DNA from: Clostridia bacterium
Lineage (GTDB): Bacteria; Bacillota; Clostridia; UBA1381; UBA9506
Assembly (NCBI GenBank): GCA_017416855.1
Contig: JAFQAZ010000003.1
Location: forward strand, 98,832 to 162,831
DNA length: 64,000 bases
Direction: 5' to 3'
The position numbers were made by a program, and so were the translations under genes. Positions 53,241-63,536 of this stretch are shown one piece after another. Every line of letters begins with the position of its first letter. Position 1 is the stretch's first letter. The notes under the pieces are model-generated. The model ran no database searches. It was not told where the DNA came from and worked only from the letters and a program-made list of their open reading frames with translations.

Positions 53241-54608
53241 ATGATACAAGCAGGCGAAAAAGCCGTTATCACCATCGATGCTATTGCCACCGGCGGTGAC
53301 GGTGTGGGAAGACTGAACGGCATGGTCGTCTTTGTACCTCACACCTGCCGGGGTGAACGGGTGGAAATTGAGGTTTTCAAAGTAAAATCCGGTTGTGCCT
53401 ATGGCAACATAACAAAAATCATTGAGCCCTCCCCTTACCGGCGGGCTGATTTTTGCGCGTCTTTGGGTGCCTGCGGAGGCTGTGACCTGGCCCATATGGA
53501 GTACGCTGAACAGCTTTTTGTTAAACGGCAGATTGTAGCAGATACTCTGACCCGCATTGGCGGTTTTACCAATATCGCCGTTAACGAAACCCTGCCTGCT
53601 CCCCGTTCGGAGCGGTATCGCAACAAAATGGTTTTTCCCTTGGGTCAGGACGAAAACGGCAAATCGTCTGGTGGTTTTTTTGCAACCAAAAGCCATAAGC
53701 TGATTCCGTTAACCGATTGCCGCCAGGGTGACCGCGCCGCCAGTCTGTGGCTGGCCGCCACGCTGGACTATATCAACGAAACCCATACCACTTTATATGA
53801 CGAAAACAGTCGTCGCGGCGCCGCCCGACGGCTATTTGTGCGTTTGGCAGAGGGCACAAAGGAAGCCATGGTTGTGCTGACGGCCAACGCCAAAAAAATC
53901 AAACAACCGGAATTGTTTGTTGAAAAGATTCTGGCTGTTCCTACAGATTACACTGTAAAAAGCATTATTTTAAATGTGTATACAGAACCGAATAATCTGC
54001 TCTTAGGCACGAAAAACAAAGTGCTTTACGGCACCGAAACCATTGAAGACATCCTGGGTGGACTGCGTTTTTCTATTTCTCCTCACAGTTTTTATCAGAT
54101 TAACGCACCCCAAACAGAAAATTTATATAACACAGCGCTGTCCCTTGCCGGCCTCACCGGTCAAGAAACGGTGCTGGATTTATACTGCGGCATCGGCACC
54201 ATCTCCCTCTTCGCTGCCCGCAAAGCGGCTAAAGTTCTGGGCGTGGAAATTGTGCCTCAGGCTATCCAAAATGCCAAAGAAAACGCCGCACGAAACGGCA
54301 TTACCAATGCAGAATTCATCTTAGGCAGCGCCGAAGAAATTGCTCCCCGTTTAGCAAAGGAGGGCAACACCCCCGATGTGGTCTTCGTGGACCCACCCCG
54401 AAAGGGATGCGAGGAAGCGGCTCTTTCCGCTATTTTGCAAATGAATCCGAAAAAAATTGTATATGTCTCCTGCAATCCGGCAACTTTAGCCCGGGATGCA
54501 AAGTTCCTCTGCCAACGCGGCTACTCTTTACAGGAAGCCACTCCGGCAGATATGTTCCCGAATACGAGTCACGTTGAAGCAGTTGTACTGCTTCAACGTG
54601 ACAACTAA
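53241..54608 (+). CDS. rlmD: 23S rRNA (uracil-C5)-methyltransferase, RlmD/RumA-like
   Basis: 455 residues. An N-terminal TRAM domain (IDAIATGGDGVGRLNGMVVF) is followed by an Fe-S motif CASLGACGGC with a later LTDC. The methyltransferase fold has LDLYCGIGTISLFAARKA and VVFVDPPRKGCE. The nucleophile Cys is in YVSCNPATLARD. It methylates a uridine in 23S rRNA. The final codons encode a perfect 16-bp hairpin (54568-54602), listed separately. Confidence 0.92.
   Translation: MIQAGEKAVITIDAIATGGDGVGRLNGMVVFVPHTCRGERVEIEVFKVKSGCAYGNITKIIEPSPYRRADFCASLGACGGCDLAHMEYAEQLFVKRQIVADTLTRIGGFTNIAVNETLPAPRSERYRNKMVFPLGQDENGKSSGGFFATKSHKLIPLTDCRQGDRAASLWLAATLDYINETHTTLYDENSRRGAARRLFVRLAEGTKEAMVVLTANAKKIKQPELFVEKILAVPTDYTVKSIILNVYTEPNNLLLGTKNKVLYGTETIEDILGGLRFSISPHSFYQINAPQTENLYNTALSLAGLTGQETVLDLYCGIGTISLFAARKAAKVLGVEIVPQAIQNAKENAARNGITNAEFILGSAEEIAPRLAKEGNTPDVVFVDPPRKGCEEAALSAILQMNPKKIVYVSCNPATLARDAKFLCQRGYSLQEATPADMFPNTSHVEAVVLLQRDN
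54568..54602 (+). terminator. Perfect 16-bp hairpin inside the rlmD 3' coding end
   Basis: GTCACGTTGAAGCAGT (54568-54583), loop TGT and ACTGCTTCAACGTGAC (54587-54602) pair perfectly within the last twelve codons. No T-run follows immediately, but a second hairpin TTTGCC/GGCAAA (54610-54626) with a downstream TTTTT does. Together they probably end or protect the transcript. Confidence 0.7.
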
Positions 54609-54674
54609 GTTTGCCTTGACGGCAAATGTATTTTTACACCGTTACGAGGTGCTTTTTCGAAAGGATTTACACCC

Positions 54675-56630
54675 ATGAACCAATTGAAAGACTATCTGCA
54701 AAGTCATTTGAAAAACTACATACAGTTTGACCGCACAAAATGTATTATCGGCATTGTTTTAGCTGTGCTGACCTGCATTCTTTTTGCCTTATCCGGCGAT
54801 TGGGGAACGGTTTGTCTTTGTGCGGTTTTGTTCCCTGTCTTCGGTTCTGTGAAGTTTTCCCTGCCCAAAACATGGATGTCTTATCTTGTGTTTGCCATTT
54901 GGGCCGGTGTTGCTGTCTGGTTTGTTAAAATCGCCCCGGCGTATACCATGGATCTGGTGCACAACACCTGGGAAACAGATGAAATCCTTTTCCTGAATTA
55001 TCTTTGTATTTTTATTACGCTGGCCACAGTTTTCACCATTACCTTAAAACCAAAGCTGGCCGTCACCCTCGGCTCCTTTCTGTTGCTGTTATTAGCTGTT
55101 ATCAACGGCTTTGTATATCCTTTCCGCGGCAGAGAGCTTGGCTATATGGACCTTTTTGCCATTCAGACAGCCATTAATGTAGCCGGTCAGTACCATGTTA
55201 AGTTCACACTGAACATTCTCTATGTTATTGTGCGATGGATTGCCATCCTGTTCATTGGCTACAGCTTACCGGAATTACCCAGGTTGCCCCGACTCATCCC
55301 CCGCGTTATCGGTGCATTCACCGTTGTTGTTATGTGCCTTTCCCTGAATCCGTTAACCTCAAATGTCCCCATTAAAACCTGGGCCTCTGAGGGAACCCGT
55401 TTGAACGGATTTTACATAAATGTGTACATGACCGTCCGGGATGCTTCTATGGAAAAACCGCCAAAATACAGCCCCACCACTGTGGAACAGCTGGCCGGAG
55501 AGTATCTTGTCACCGAAGCCGTCAAAGACCCTTCAGAATTACCGGATGTCGTCGTCATTATGAATGAATCTTATGCTGATTTGCGTATGTTCGGTGGCTT
55601 GAACACAAACCGTGATGTGACACCCTTTATCGATTCACTAACCGAAAACACCATTCGCGGGTATGCCCTCACCTCTGTTTACGGAGGCAATACAGCCAAC
55701 TCTGAATTTGAGTTTCTGACTGGACACTCTATGGCATTTTTCCCGGATTCTTCCGTTCCCTATCAGCAATATATAAACAAACAAACCCATTCTCTGGTCA
55801 ACGTTATGGAAGGCTACGGATATCAGACTGTCGGCACACACCCATACTGGGAAAGCGGCTGGTCCCGTGATATCATTTATCCCTATTTGGGCTTTGATAC
55901 CATTACCTTTGCAGACGATTATGCAAATAATTATCCGGTTCGTCACTACACCAGCGACCGGGATATGTTCGAATATGTTCTTGAGCACCTGAACAGCAAC
56001 GACCCTCATAAGCCTATGTTCCTGTTTGGTGTTACCATGCAGAATCACGGTGGTTATGATTATGAAGGTGAGGATTTTACCCAGCATATTCAGTTACAGG
56101 GTTACGAGAAGGAATATCCCCTGGCAACACAGTACCTCAGCCTGCTCCACGAGACCGATATGGCCGTTGAATATCTTGTAAATGAACTGGAAAAGCGAGA
56201 AAAGCCAACCATTTTGCTTATGTTTGGTGACCATTTACCTCAGTTGGACCAAAACTTTTATGATGATATTTACGGCAAAAAAATTGAAACTCCATTGGAA
56301 AAGCAACAGTATTATACCGTCCCCTTTTTCATTTGGGCAAACTACGATATTCCTGAAAAAACCATACCCTATTCCAGCTTTAACTACCTGCCGGTGCATC
56401 TTTTGGAAAATGCCGGTCTGCCCCTTTCGCCCTATCTGCGCTTTTTAAAGAGCACCGAAGAGATAATTCCGGCTTTAAATTACCGTGGATTTTATTCTAA
56501 AGAAAAAAATGCATTAATCACATATAGCGAGGCTTCCCCGAAAGAACAGGAAGCACTAAACCAATATCAAGCACTGGTCTACAACCATTTATTTGACCGC
56601 AAAAACAAAAACACCATTTTCTTCCCCTAA
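54675..56630 (+). CDS. LTA synthase-like sulfatase-fold transferase
   Basis: 651 residues. About five N-terminal membrane helices are followed by an extracellular sulfatase-fold domain. The metal-site Glu is in VVIMNESYAD, the catalytic Thr in GGNTANSEFEFLTG, NHGGYDYE follows, and the Asp-His pair is in MFGDHLPQLD. The family transfers glycerol phosphate from phosphatidylglycerol to build lipoteichoic acid or similar polymers. No signal-peptide cleavage is obvious. It is probably on its own transcript after the rlmD terminators. Confidence 0.9.
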   Translation: MNQLKDYLQSHLKNYIQFDRTKCIIGIVLAVLTCILFALSGDWGTVCLCAVLFPVFGSVKFSLPKTWMSYLVFAIWAGVAVWFVKIAPAYTMDLVHNTWETDEILFLNYLCIFITLATVFTITLKPKLAVTLGSFLLLLLAVINGFVYPFRGRELGYMDLFAIQTAINVAGQYHVKFTLNILYVIVRWIAILFIGYSLPELPRLPRLIPRVIGAFTVVVMCLSLNPLTSNVPIKTWASEGTRLNGFYINVYMTVRDASMEKPPKYSPTTVEQLAGEYLVTEAVKDPSELPDVVVIMNESYADLRMFGGLNTNRDVTPFIDSLTENTIRGYALTSVYGGNTANSEFEFLTGHSMAFFPDSSVPYQQYINKQTHSLVNVMEGYGYQTVGTHPYWESGWSRDIIYPYLGFDTITFADDYANNYPVRHYTSDRDMFEYVLEHLNSNDPHKPMFLFGVTMQNHGGYDYEGEDFTQHIQLQGYEKEYPLATQYLSLLHETDMAVEYLVNELEKREKPTILLMFGDHLPQLDQNFYDDIYGKKIETPLEKQQYYTVPFFIWANYDIPEKTIPYSSFNYLPVHLLENAGLPLSPYLRFLKSTEEIIPALNYRGFYSKEKNALITYSEASPKEQEALNQYQALVYNHLFDRKNKNTIFFP

Positions 56631-56645
56631 AGGAGGACGGGGTTT

Positions 56646-56897
56646 ATGCACTATGTTTACATTCTGAAATGCCACGACGATACCTACTATACCGGCTGGA
56701 CAACAGACCTTGAAAAAAGACTCCACACCCACAACGAAGGGGAAGGCGCCAAGTATACCCGCTCCCGCCGACCGGTAGAGCTGGTTTATTTTGAAGAGTT
56801 CCACGATAAGTCCTCCGCCTTAAAACGGGAATGTGCCATCAAGGCCCTCTCCCGCACACAAAAAGAATTGTTGATACATCAGTCCAAGAACCTTTGA
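56646..56897 (+). CDS. GIY-YIG nuclease-like protein (UPF0213)
   Basis: 83 residues. YVYILKCHDDTYYTGWT carries the split GIY-YIG motif, and SRRPVELVYFEEFHDKSSALKRECAIKAL the following Arg and Glu of UPF0213 (YazA-like) proteins. The role is not well defined; DNA processing is inferred from the fold. AGGAGG precedes the ATG. It is 15 bases after the LTA synthase-like gene. Confidence 0.92.
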   Translation: MHYVYILKCHDDTYYTGWTTDLEKRLHTHNEGEGAKYTRSRRPVELVYFEEFHDKSSALKRECAIKALSRTQKELLIHQSKNL

Positions 56898-56951
56898 TTT
56901 TGTATAAAAATCCACCATTTCAGCCATACTGTTACAAAAAAGGAGGCTGAT

Positions 56952-57674
56952 ATGATGGAGAACGAAAATAAACAAAACACAAACGAAAACGAAGAAAACA
57001 ACAGCCCGGCAGAAAACGCGCAAAATATTAAAGATTTCGGTATGACCGATGTGCAGAATTCCCGTGGGAATATTCATTGCTTAACCATTGCTGGGCAGGT
57101 AGAAGGGCATATGCTACTCCCTTCCCAGAACAAATCCACAAAATATGAGCACGTGATTCCCCTGCTGGTTTCCATTGAGCAGGATGAACGCATTGACGGC
57201 TTGTTGGTGGTTTTAAACACCGTAGGCGGTGATGTGGAGGCCGGCCTTGCCATTTCCGAAATGATTGCCAGTATGAACAAGCCAACCGTATCCTTAGTGC
57301 TGGGCGGCGGTCACAGCATCGGTGTGCCCTTAGCCGTTTCGGCCAAGCGCTCGTTTATTGTTCCCTCTGCCACTATGACCATTCACCCCATCCGGATGAA
57401 CGGCACCGTTATCGGCGTTCCCCAAACCTATGAATACTTCAACAAAATGCAGGAACGGGTGGTTAACTTTGTGGTGAAAAATTCTCATATCAAAAAAGAA
57501 GTTTTCACTGAAATGATGATGAAAACAGGCGAAATTGCCAACGATGTGGGTTGTATTATTTTAGGTGACGAAGCTGTTTCCCACGGTCTCATCGATGAAG
57601 TGGGCGGTATTGCACAGGCTTTGGAATATTTATACGAAGAGATTGAGAAAAACAAAGAAGAAAACAAACAATGA
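56952..57674 (+). CDS. ClpP-fold protease TepA
   Basis: 240 residues. After an Asn/Glu-rich N-terminus (about 35) comes a ClpP/SPPA-like fold: [20 protein letters not shown] (oxyanion region), [18 protein letters not shown] with the nucleophile Ser in GGHSIG, and [17 protein letters not shown] with the catalytic His. It corresponds to the translocation-enhancing protein TepA described in Bacillus, proposed to act on signal peptides. AGGAGG precedes the paired ATGs. Confidence 0.88.
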   Translation: MMENENKQNTNENEENNSPAENAQNIKDFGMTDVQNSRGNIHCLTIAGQVEGHMLLPSQNKSTKYEHVIPLLVSIEQDERIDGLLVVLNTVGGDVEAGLAISEMIASMNKPTVSLVLGGGHSIGVPLAVSAKRSFIVPSATMTIHPIRMNGTVIGVPQTYEYFNKMQERVVNFVVKNSHIKKEVFTEMMMKTGEIANDVGCIILGDEAVSHGLIDEVGGIAQALEYLYEEIEKNKEENKQ

Positions 57675-57690
57675 ATGCTGTCAGTATAAC

Positions 57691-57713
57691 AGGACTGTCA
57701 CTCTGACAGTCCT
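57691..57713. terminator. Perfect 10-bp hairpin between tepA-like and fhs
   Basis: AGGACTGTCA, loop CTC and TGACAGTCCT. There is no T-run, so it may be a processing or pausing hairpin rather than a terminator. Confidence 0.45.
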
Positions 57714-57750
57714 CTACCGGATAGCCATACATAAGAAAGGGGCAAAAGCT

Positions 57751-59421
57751 ATGAAAAGCGACATTGAAATTGCACAGGAGAAACAAACCGTACATATCAG
57801 AGAGATAGCCGCTCAGCTATCCATCCCTGAGGAGGAACTGATTTTTTACGGTCGTGATAAGGCAAAGCTCTCCGAAGAATGTATAGAAAGAGTCAAGAAC
57901 AATCCTACCGGTAAGCTGATTCTGGTTACCGCCATCAACCCCACCCCTGCAGGTGAAGGTAAAACCACCACCACAGTTGGTTTGGGCCAGGCTATGGCCA
58001 AAATCGGAAAGAAAGCAATCATTGCTCTCCGTGAGCCCTCTTTAGGCCCTGTAATGGGTGTTAAAGGTGGCGCGGCCGGCGGTGGCTATGCACAGGTACT
58101 CCCCATGGAGGATATTAATTTGCATTTCACCGGAGATATGCACGCCATCACAGCAGCCAACAATCTCCTTTCCGCTATGATTGATAACCACATTGCTAAA
58201 GGAAACCGACTGGGCATTGACCCCACAAAAATCAGCTTCAAGCGCGTGCTGGATATGAATGACCGCGCTCTCCGTCAGGTGGTTGTTGGTCTGGGTGGCA
58301 GCAAAAACGGCTTCCCCCGGGAAGACGGCTTCACCATTACCGTTGCTTCCGAAATTATGGCTATTTTATGTCTGGCAACTGACATTCAGGACTTAAAAAC
58401 CCGTCTTGGCAACATCGTCATTGGTCAGACCTATGAAGGAAAAGAAGTCACTGCCGCTGAACTTGAAGCAAACGGTGCTATGACGGCTCTGTTAAAGGAT
58501 GCCATTCAGCCTAACCTGGTACAAACCTTAGAGGAAACCCCCTGCTTAATGCACGGTGGCCCCTTTGCCAACATTGCCCACGGCTGCAACAGCATCCGTG
58601 CCACCAAAACGGCTTTACATTTAGCTGATTATGTTATCACAGAAGCCGGATTCGGTGCCGATTTGGGCGCAGAAAAATTCTTTGATATCAAGTGCCGCAA
58701 AGCCGGCTTAAAACCGGATGCCACCGTGCTGGTGGCTACTGTCCGGGCTCTTAAATATAACGGCGGTATTCCCAAAACCGAGCTAAAAGAAGAAAACACC
58801 GAAGCCTTAAAGCGCGGTCTTTGCAATCTGGAAAAACACATTGAAAATCTGCAGCAATTTGGCGTTGGCGTTGTGGTTGCCATTAACCGTTTTGCCACAG
58901 ACAGCGAGGCTGAGCTTGCCCTGATTGAAGAATGCTGCAAACAGCACGGCGTTGCCTTCTCCCTCTCCGATGTTTTTGCAAAGGGCGGTGAAGGCGGCAC
59001 AGACCTGGCTCAGAAGCTTGTGGATGTCATTGAAAAAACACCTTCTGATTTCCGTTTATTATACGAAGATAATTTAACCTTAGAAGAAAAAATTGAAACC
59101 GTTGTCAAAAAGATTTATGGCGGTGCCACTGTGGCCTATGCTCCCGAAGCAAAAAAAGAACTGACTCGCCTTGCAGAGCTTGGCTACAGTCATCTGCCTG
59201 TTTGTATGGCCAAAACTCAGTATTCTCTTTCTGATGACGCCAAGGCGTTGGGCCGCCCTGAAAACTTCACCTTTGAAGTGCGCAATGTGCGCCTTTTTGC
59301 CGGTGCCGGTTTTGTTACCGTGTACTGCGGTGACATTATGACCATGCCCGGTCTGCCTGCCGTTCCGGCCGCCAACAACATTACCGTCAGCGACGATGGC
59401 AAAATCTGCGGCTTATTCTAA
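57751..59421 (+). CDS. fhs: Formate-tetrahydrofolate ligase
   Basis: 556 residues from ATG 57751 (AAGGGG 8 bases upstream). The P-loop is [18 protein letters not shown] and the family signature [25 protein letters not shown] is replaced by HFTGD in [21 protein letters not shown] and the closing [14 protein letters not shown] follow. It makes 10-formyl-THF from formate, THF and ATP for one-carbon and purine synthesis or acetogenesis. No other folate genes are adjacent. Confidence 0.97.
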   Translation: MKSDIEIAQEKQTVHIREIAAQLSIPEEELIFYGRDKAKLSEECIERVKNNPTGKLILVTAINPTPAGEGKTTTTVGLGQAMAKIGKKAIIALREPSLGPVMGVKGGAAGGGYAQVLPMEDINLHFTGDMHAITAANNLLSAMIDNHIAKGNRLGIDPTKISFKRVLDMNDRALRQVVVGLGGSKNGFPREDGFTITVASEIMAILCLATDIQDLKTRLGNIVIGQTYEGKEVTAAELEANGAMTALLKDAIQPNLVQTLEETPCLMHGGPFANIAHGCNSIRATKTALHLADYVITEAGFGADLGAEKFFDIKCRKAGLKPDATVLVATVRALKYNGGIPKTELKEENTEALKRGLCNLEKHIENLQQFGVGVVVAINRFATDSEAELALIEECCKQHGVAFSLSDVFAKGGEGGTDLAQKLVDVIEKTPSDFRLLYEDNLTLEEKIETVVKKIYGGATVAYAPEAKKELTRLAELGYSHLPVCMAKTQYSLSDDAKALGRPENFTFEVRNVRLFAGAGFVTVYCGDIMTMPGLPAVPAANNITVSDDGKICGLF

Positions 59422-59442
59422 ATCCAAAGGAAGGATCTGATT

Positions 59443-60195
59443 ATGCAGGACAGAATTCTTTTAAATGTGTTGCTTCGCGCCGGACAGTTATTGCTTGAAT
59501 CCGGTGCCGAAACCTATCGTGCCGAAGATGCTGCCCTTTATATGTTCAACCGGTTAGGCAAAGGTGATATCAGCATTTTTGCCGTACCCACTATGGTGAT
59601 TATTGAAATAGATAACGGCGAAGGTCAAACCATTTCCGGCCACAGGCGTATTCGCCGCCGTGCTATTCATCTGGGTAAAATTGAACAGGTCAACAGCATT
59701 GTCCGTTCCGTATCAGAAGGGAACCTTTCCCCCGAGGAAGCTCTTTCGGCATTGAACGCTTTAGATAACGCCTCCGGCTTAAGCACCTTTCAGACCCTGC
59801 TGGCCACTGCCGCAGCTGCCGGTGTGTTTTCGCTTTTATTAAAAGGCGGTATCTTAGAACTGATTTTTGGTTTTGTCTGCTGTTTTTTAGCACAGCTTGC
59901 AGGACTCTTTTTCCACAAAGTGAGTATGTACCAGTTTTTCAACAGCATTTTAGGTGGTCTGGTACCTACCTTGCTTATGCTGGGCGTGCGGCAATTTCTC
60001 CCAAACATTCAGCACGAAGTGGTTGTGATTGGTTCTATGCTCCCCCTCTTTCCGGGTGTGGCTACTGTTAATGCCATCCGTGATGCCATTAACGGTGATT
60101 TAATTTCCGGCGTATCCCGGGCGGCAGAAGCCGTGATGATTGCTGTGGGCTTAGGCATCGGTGCCGCCGGTATTTACCTTTTGGGGGTGATGTGA
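59443..60195 (+). CDS. Threonine/serine exporter subunit, ThrE N-terminal type
   Basis: 250 residues. The cytoplasmic start LLLESGAETYRAEDAALYMF and FAVPTMVIIEIDNGEGQTIS is the ThrE/DUF1212 signature. At least five membrane helices follow. It pairs with the next gene, a DUF3815-type subunit, to replace a single ThrE. Export of Thr or Ser is inferred from the family. GGAAGG precedes the ATG. Confidence 0.9.
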   Translation: MQDRILLNVLLRAGQLLLESGAETYRAEDAALYMFNRLGKGDISIFAVPTMVIIEIDNGEGQTISGHRRIRRRAIHLGKIEQVNSIVRSVSEGNLSPEEALSALNALDNASGLSTFQTLLATAAAAGVFSLLLKGGILELIFGFVCCFLAQLAGLFFHKVSMYQFFNSILGGLVPTLLMLGVRQFLPNIQHEVVVIGSMLPLFPGVATVNAIRDAINGDLISGVSRAAEAVMIAVGLGIGAAGIYLLGVM

Positions 60196-60635
60196 TGTAT
60201 TATGTATATCAATACATAGTCTGTACTATTGTCATCTTCTTTGTGGGATTATCATTAAACACCAAGCCAAAAATCGCTCTCATTGCCGGTGCTGCCGGTG
60301 CCATCGGGTATGTGGTGTATCTCCTTTGCCCCGAGGCAAAAATTGGTTATTTTTTAAGTGCATTGGTGCTGACACTGTTATCTGAACTGTTGGCACGTCT
60401 TTGCAAACTACCGGCCAATAATTTTCTGGTCTTAGGCATTTACCCCTTAGTGCCGGGCATTGCCCTGTTTCGCACCACGGCTTATGCCGTCCGTGGCGAT
60501 TACCAAAAGTTTTTAGAGTGTGGCAGCGAAGCGTTGGTCTGCATTATTTTAATGACGGTGGCCATCGCGTTAATCCCCACCGTGTTCCGTATTCTCTCCA
60601 AAGGAAACAAAAAAGTTAAAAATCCAATGGATTGA
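60195..60635 (+). CDS. Threonine/serine exporter subunit, ThrE C-terminal type
   Basis: 146 residues from ATG 60195, one base overlapping the previous stop, with GGGGGTGAT upstream. Four to five membrane helices include KIALIAGAAGAIGYVVYLL and YPLVPGIALFRTTAYAVRGD, the DUF3815 pattern. It forms the second half of the split exporter. Its TGA overlaps the following ilvE promoter. Confidence 0.88.
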   Translation: MYYVYQYIVCTIVIFFVGLSLNTKPKIALIAGAAGAIGYVVYLLCPEAKIGYFLSALVLTLLSELLARLCKLPANNFLVLGIYPLVPGIALFRTTAYAVRGDYQKFLECGSEALVCIILMTVAIALIPTVFRILSKGNKKVKNPMD

Positions 60636-60660
60636 CAAATTTTTAAAAAAGCAGTATAAT
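60632..60660 (+). promoter_or_regulatory. ilvE promoter
   Basis: Consensus TTGACA (60632-60637), 17 bases, TATAAT (60655-60660). The -35 overlaps the preceding stop codon. Confidence 0.95.
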
Positions 60661-60695
60661 AATTTTAAATTGATATTTTTAGGAGGCTACATACA

Positions 60696-61757
60696 ATGGA
60701 GATTAAAATTACAAAAACAACAGCACCTAAGGCAAAACCCCCTGTTGATTCTTTAGGTTTTGGTAAATTTTTCACCGACCATATGTTTGTGATGGATTAT
60801 TCCAAGGAGCAGGGCTGGCACGATCCGCAGATCATTCCTTACGGTCCTCTGGCTTTAGATCCTTCCTGCGCTACCCTGCACTACGGTCAGACTGTATTCG
60901 AAGGCTTAAAAGCATATAAGGGCGCAAACGATCAGATTTTACTTTTCCGTCCCTATGACAACATGAACCGTATCAACGAATCCAACGAGCGTCTTTGCAT
61001 TCCCAAAATTGATGTGGATTTCGCTGTAGAAGCTATCAAAACTTTAGTTGATTTAGATAAAGAATGGATCCCTGTTGGTCAGGGTACTGCGCTGTACATC
61101 CGTCCTTTCATTTTTGCAACTGATCCGTTCTTAGGTGTTCATCCTGCCGCAACCTATAAGTTCATCATCATCTTATCCCCCGTTGGCGCTTACTATAAAG
61201 AAGGCCTCAACCCGGTTAAGATTTATGTTGAAGACGAATATGTTCGTGCCGTTCGTGGCGGTATGGGCTTCTCTAAAACCGCCGGTAACTATGCAGCCAG
61301 CTTAAAGGCTCAGGAAGAAGCTGAAAAGAAGGGTTACACTCAGGTTCTGTGGCTGGACGGCGTAGAAAGAAAATACATCGAAGAAGTGGGCGCTATGAAC
61401 ATCTTCTTTAAAATTGATGGCAAGGTTGTTACCCCCGCATTAAACGGCAGCATCTTGGCCGGCATTACCCGTAACTCCTGCTTAAAGGTATTAAACGCAA
61501 TGGGCATTGATGCAAAAGAAGCAAGAATTTCCATTCAGGAAGTTTACGAAGCTTATGAAAACGGCAAGCTGGAAGAAGTATTCGGCACCGGCACCGCCGC
61601 TGTTATCTCCCCCGTTGGCGAGCTCTGCTGGGCAGGCAAGAAAATGATTATCAACAACAATGAAATCGGTCCTGTTTCTCAGAAGCTGTATGATACTATC
61701 ACCGGTATCCAGGGTGGCAAGATTGAAGATACCTTCGGTTTCACCGTAACATTATAA
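60696..61757 (+). CDS. ilvE: Branched-chain amino acid aminotransferase
   Basis: 353 residues, the long bacterial type. HYGQTVFEGLKAYKG is the substrate-pocket signature. YIRPFIFATDPFLGV follows. The PLP Lys is in GGMGFSKTAGNYAASLKAQ, then VLWLDGVERKYIEEVGAMNI and the phosphate loop FGTGTAAVISPVG. It transfers the amino group between glutamate and the branched-chain keto acids. AGGAGG precedes the ATG. It is monocistronic with its own consensus promoter, and is the last core gene before the right-hand element. Confidence 0.96.
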   Translation: MEIKITKTTAPKAKPPVDSLGFGKFFTDHMFVMDYSKEQGWHDPQIIPYGPLALDPSCATLHYGQTVFEGLKAYKGANDQILLFRPYDNMNRINESNERLCIPKIDVDFAVEAIKTLVDLDKEWIPVGQGTALYIRPFIFATDPFLGVHPAATYKFIIILSPVGAYYKEGLNPVKIYVEDEYVRAVRGGMGFSKTAGNYAASLKAQEEAEKKGYTQVLWLDGVERKYIEEVGAMNIFFKIDGKVVTPALNGSILAGITRNSCLKVLNAMGIDAKEARISIQEVYEAYENGKLEEVFGTGTAAVISPVGELCWAGKKMIINNNEIGPVSQKLYDTITGIQGGKIEDTFGFTVTL

Positions 61758-61837
61758 TTAAGACATAAAAAAAGAACCTCACTTGGGGTGTTTCTCTAAG
61801 GGATGTTTAGTGAAATACTTGTAACGGTGCGGAAGTT

Positions 61838-61874
61838 GGGTGAACAGTTTAGGCTGTTCACCCTTTTCCTTTGT
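61838..61874 (+). terminator. Terminator between ilvE and the right element
   Basis: GGGTGAACAG (61838-61847), loop TTTAGG, CTGTTCACCC (61854-61863), then TTTTCCTTT. Effective for plus-strand transcripts from ilvE. Confidence 0.8.
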
Positions 61875-61875
61875 C

Positions 61876-63513
61876 TTAAATTTGACCTGCATTTCCTATG
61901 TGGGTGAAATATATGTCGATTTGCTGTGTGGCGCTTTTCGATCGTTTTTCACTTCGTTCGTGTATAACAATTTTGGATACAAAGGTCAATAATACTTCTG
62001 GTGTAAGTTCTTTGATGTGAATATATTTTTTAGCCAGTGCAATGAACTTGTCCGTATTTGTGGCAGCAGATTTAAGTGCTTCGATTTCATCTTCCAACTC
62101 AGGTATCCGTAAATCTACATCTTTTTGTTCTGTTGTGTAGCTACCCGATAGCATATGGAATTGGTCATCTGTAATTCGTCCCAGCACATTATCTTCATAC
62201 AGTCGTTTGAACAAAGATTCCAACTCATTCTTACGCTTTTTGAGTCTTCCAAGCTCTGCTGACTTTGCCGATAATTCTTTCCGGCTTTCGGCAGAGGTTT
62301 TTTGATTTATGAATTCTGCGAATTCTTTAGTCTTTGTTCTGGCATAGTATGTAATTCTTCTGATTTCTTCAAGAATGATTTCGTCCAAAACTGATTCCCT
62401 TATAGAATGAGGTGTGCATTGTTCTTCGCCTTTGTGTTTTCTGTACCTGCTGCATATGAAATGAAACGCTGATGGTTTTAGTGTTTTGCCTCTGACAAAG
62501 TAAAGTTTTTGTTCGCAATCTGCACAATGCAGAAGCCCGCTGTACTTATTAATTCCATCCATAGAATCTCTTCTGCGTTTGCCTTCACGAACTCTGCGAA
62601 CGATTTCCCAAGTATCCATATCAATGATAGCTTCATGAGTTCCTTCTACACGAATCCATTCTTCTTCAGGCCTTTGTATTTTGTGCTTGTTCTTATATGA
62701 AACTGTTGTTTCTTTGAGATTTATTGTATTTCCTATATAAACCTCGTTATCAAGAATTCCTGCAACTGTTCTGTCATTCCATCCGTATGGATCGGTTACA
62801 TCGGTAGCAGCACCATACTTACCGGTCTTCTCATAGCTATACATTGACGGCTTGAGGATTTTTCTTTCTTTTAGGATATGGGCAATATATGTAGGACCAA
62901 GTCCGCTTGCACATAATCTGTAGATTTCTCTTACAACGGGTGCTGTTTCCTCATCAATTATGAGCTTAATCGATTTCTTGGACCCTATGGGTGTGCTTTC
63001 ATCTCTTGCATAGCCATAAGGTATCTGTGAGCTTACTCGTTCACCACGCTCTGCTTTCGCTTTGAAAACTGCACGAACCTTCTTCGATGTTTCCTTTGGA
63101 TGCCATTCATTAAACAGATTCATAATTGGAGCCATATCATTGCTCTCAACATTATTGGAATCATAATTGTCTTGCACAGCAATAAATCGAACATTGTATT
63201 TCGGAAATATGACATCGGTGTACATTCCTACTTGAAGATAGTTTCTGCCAAGTCTTGATAAATCCTTTGTAATGAAATTCTTGACTCTACCTTCTTCTAT
63301 TAACTTCATCCCTTTCTGAAAATCAGGTCGGTCGAAGTTTGTTCCTGTAAAGCCATCATCAATCAGCCATACTAAATTATCAAAGTTATAGTCCTGAGCA
63401 GCTTTTAAGATAATTTTCTTCTGATTCTCAATACTGTTGCTATCGCCTTCAAGGGCATCCTCTCGTGATAATCTGCAATATAATAGTGTTAAATCATAAT
63501 CTTGGTTTGACAT
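61876..63513 (-). CDS. Large serine recombinase of the right element (TnpX-like)
   Basis: 545 residues. The resolvase domain has LLYCRLSREDALEGDSNSI with catalytic Ser, DLSRLGRNYLQVGMYTDVI and FNEWHPKETSKKVRAVFKAK. The recombinase domain has GPTYIAHILKERKILKPS and DNEVYIGNTIN. A zinc ribbon is LHCADCEQKLYFVRG and FICSRYRKHKGEEQC, then a coiled coil. This is the type of TnpX on Clostridia transposons. AAGGAGG precedes the ATG. A small TnpW-like gene lies upstream. It differs clearly from the recombinase at 29430. Confidence 0.93.
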   Translation of the reverse strand: MSNQDYDLTLLYCRLSREDALEGDSNSIENQKKIILKAAQDYNFDNLVWLIDDGFTGTNFDRPDFQKGMKLIEEGRVKNFITKDLSRLGRNYLQVGMYTDVIFPKYNVRFIAVQDNYDSNNVESNDMAPIMNLFNEWHPKETSKKVRAVFKAKAERGERVSSQIPYGYARDESTPIGSKKSIKLIIDEETAPVVREIYRLCASGLGPTYIAHILKERKILKPSMYSYEKTGKYGAATDVTDPYGWNDRTVAGILDNEVYIGNTINLKETTVSYKNKHKIQRPEEEWIRVEGTHEAIIDMDTWEIVRRVREGKRRRDSMDGINKYSGLLHCADCEQKLYFVRGKTLKPSAFHFICSRYRKHKGEEQCTPHSIRESVLDEIILEEIRRITYYARTKTKEFAEFINQKTSAESRKELSAKSAELGRLKKRKNELESLFKRLYEDNVLGRITDDQFHMLSGSYTTEQKDVDLRIPELEDEIEALKSAATNTDKFIALAKKYIHIKELTPEVLLTFVSKIVIHERSEKRSKSATQQIDIYFTHIGNAGQI

Positions 63514-63536
63514 AATTCCTAACCTCCTTCAAAGTC

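Noticed and set aside
57675..57750. Possible folate riboswitch before fhs
   Set aside because: Only 76 bases are available and the only structure is one simple 10-bp hairpin without known conserved bases.
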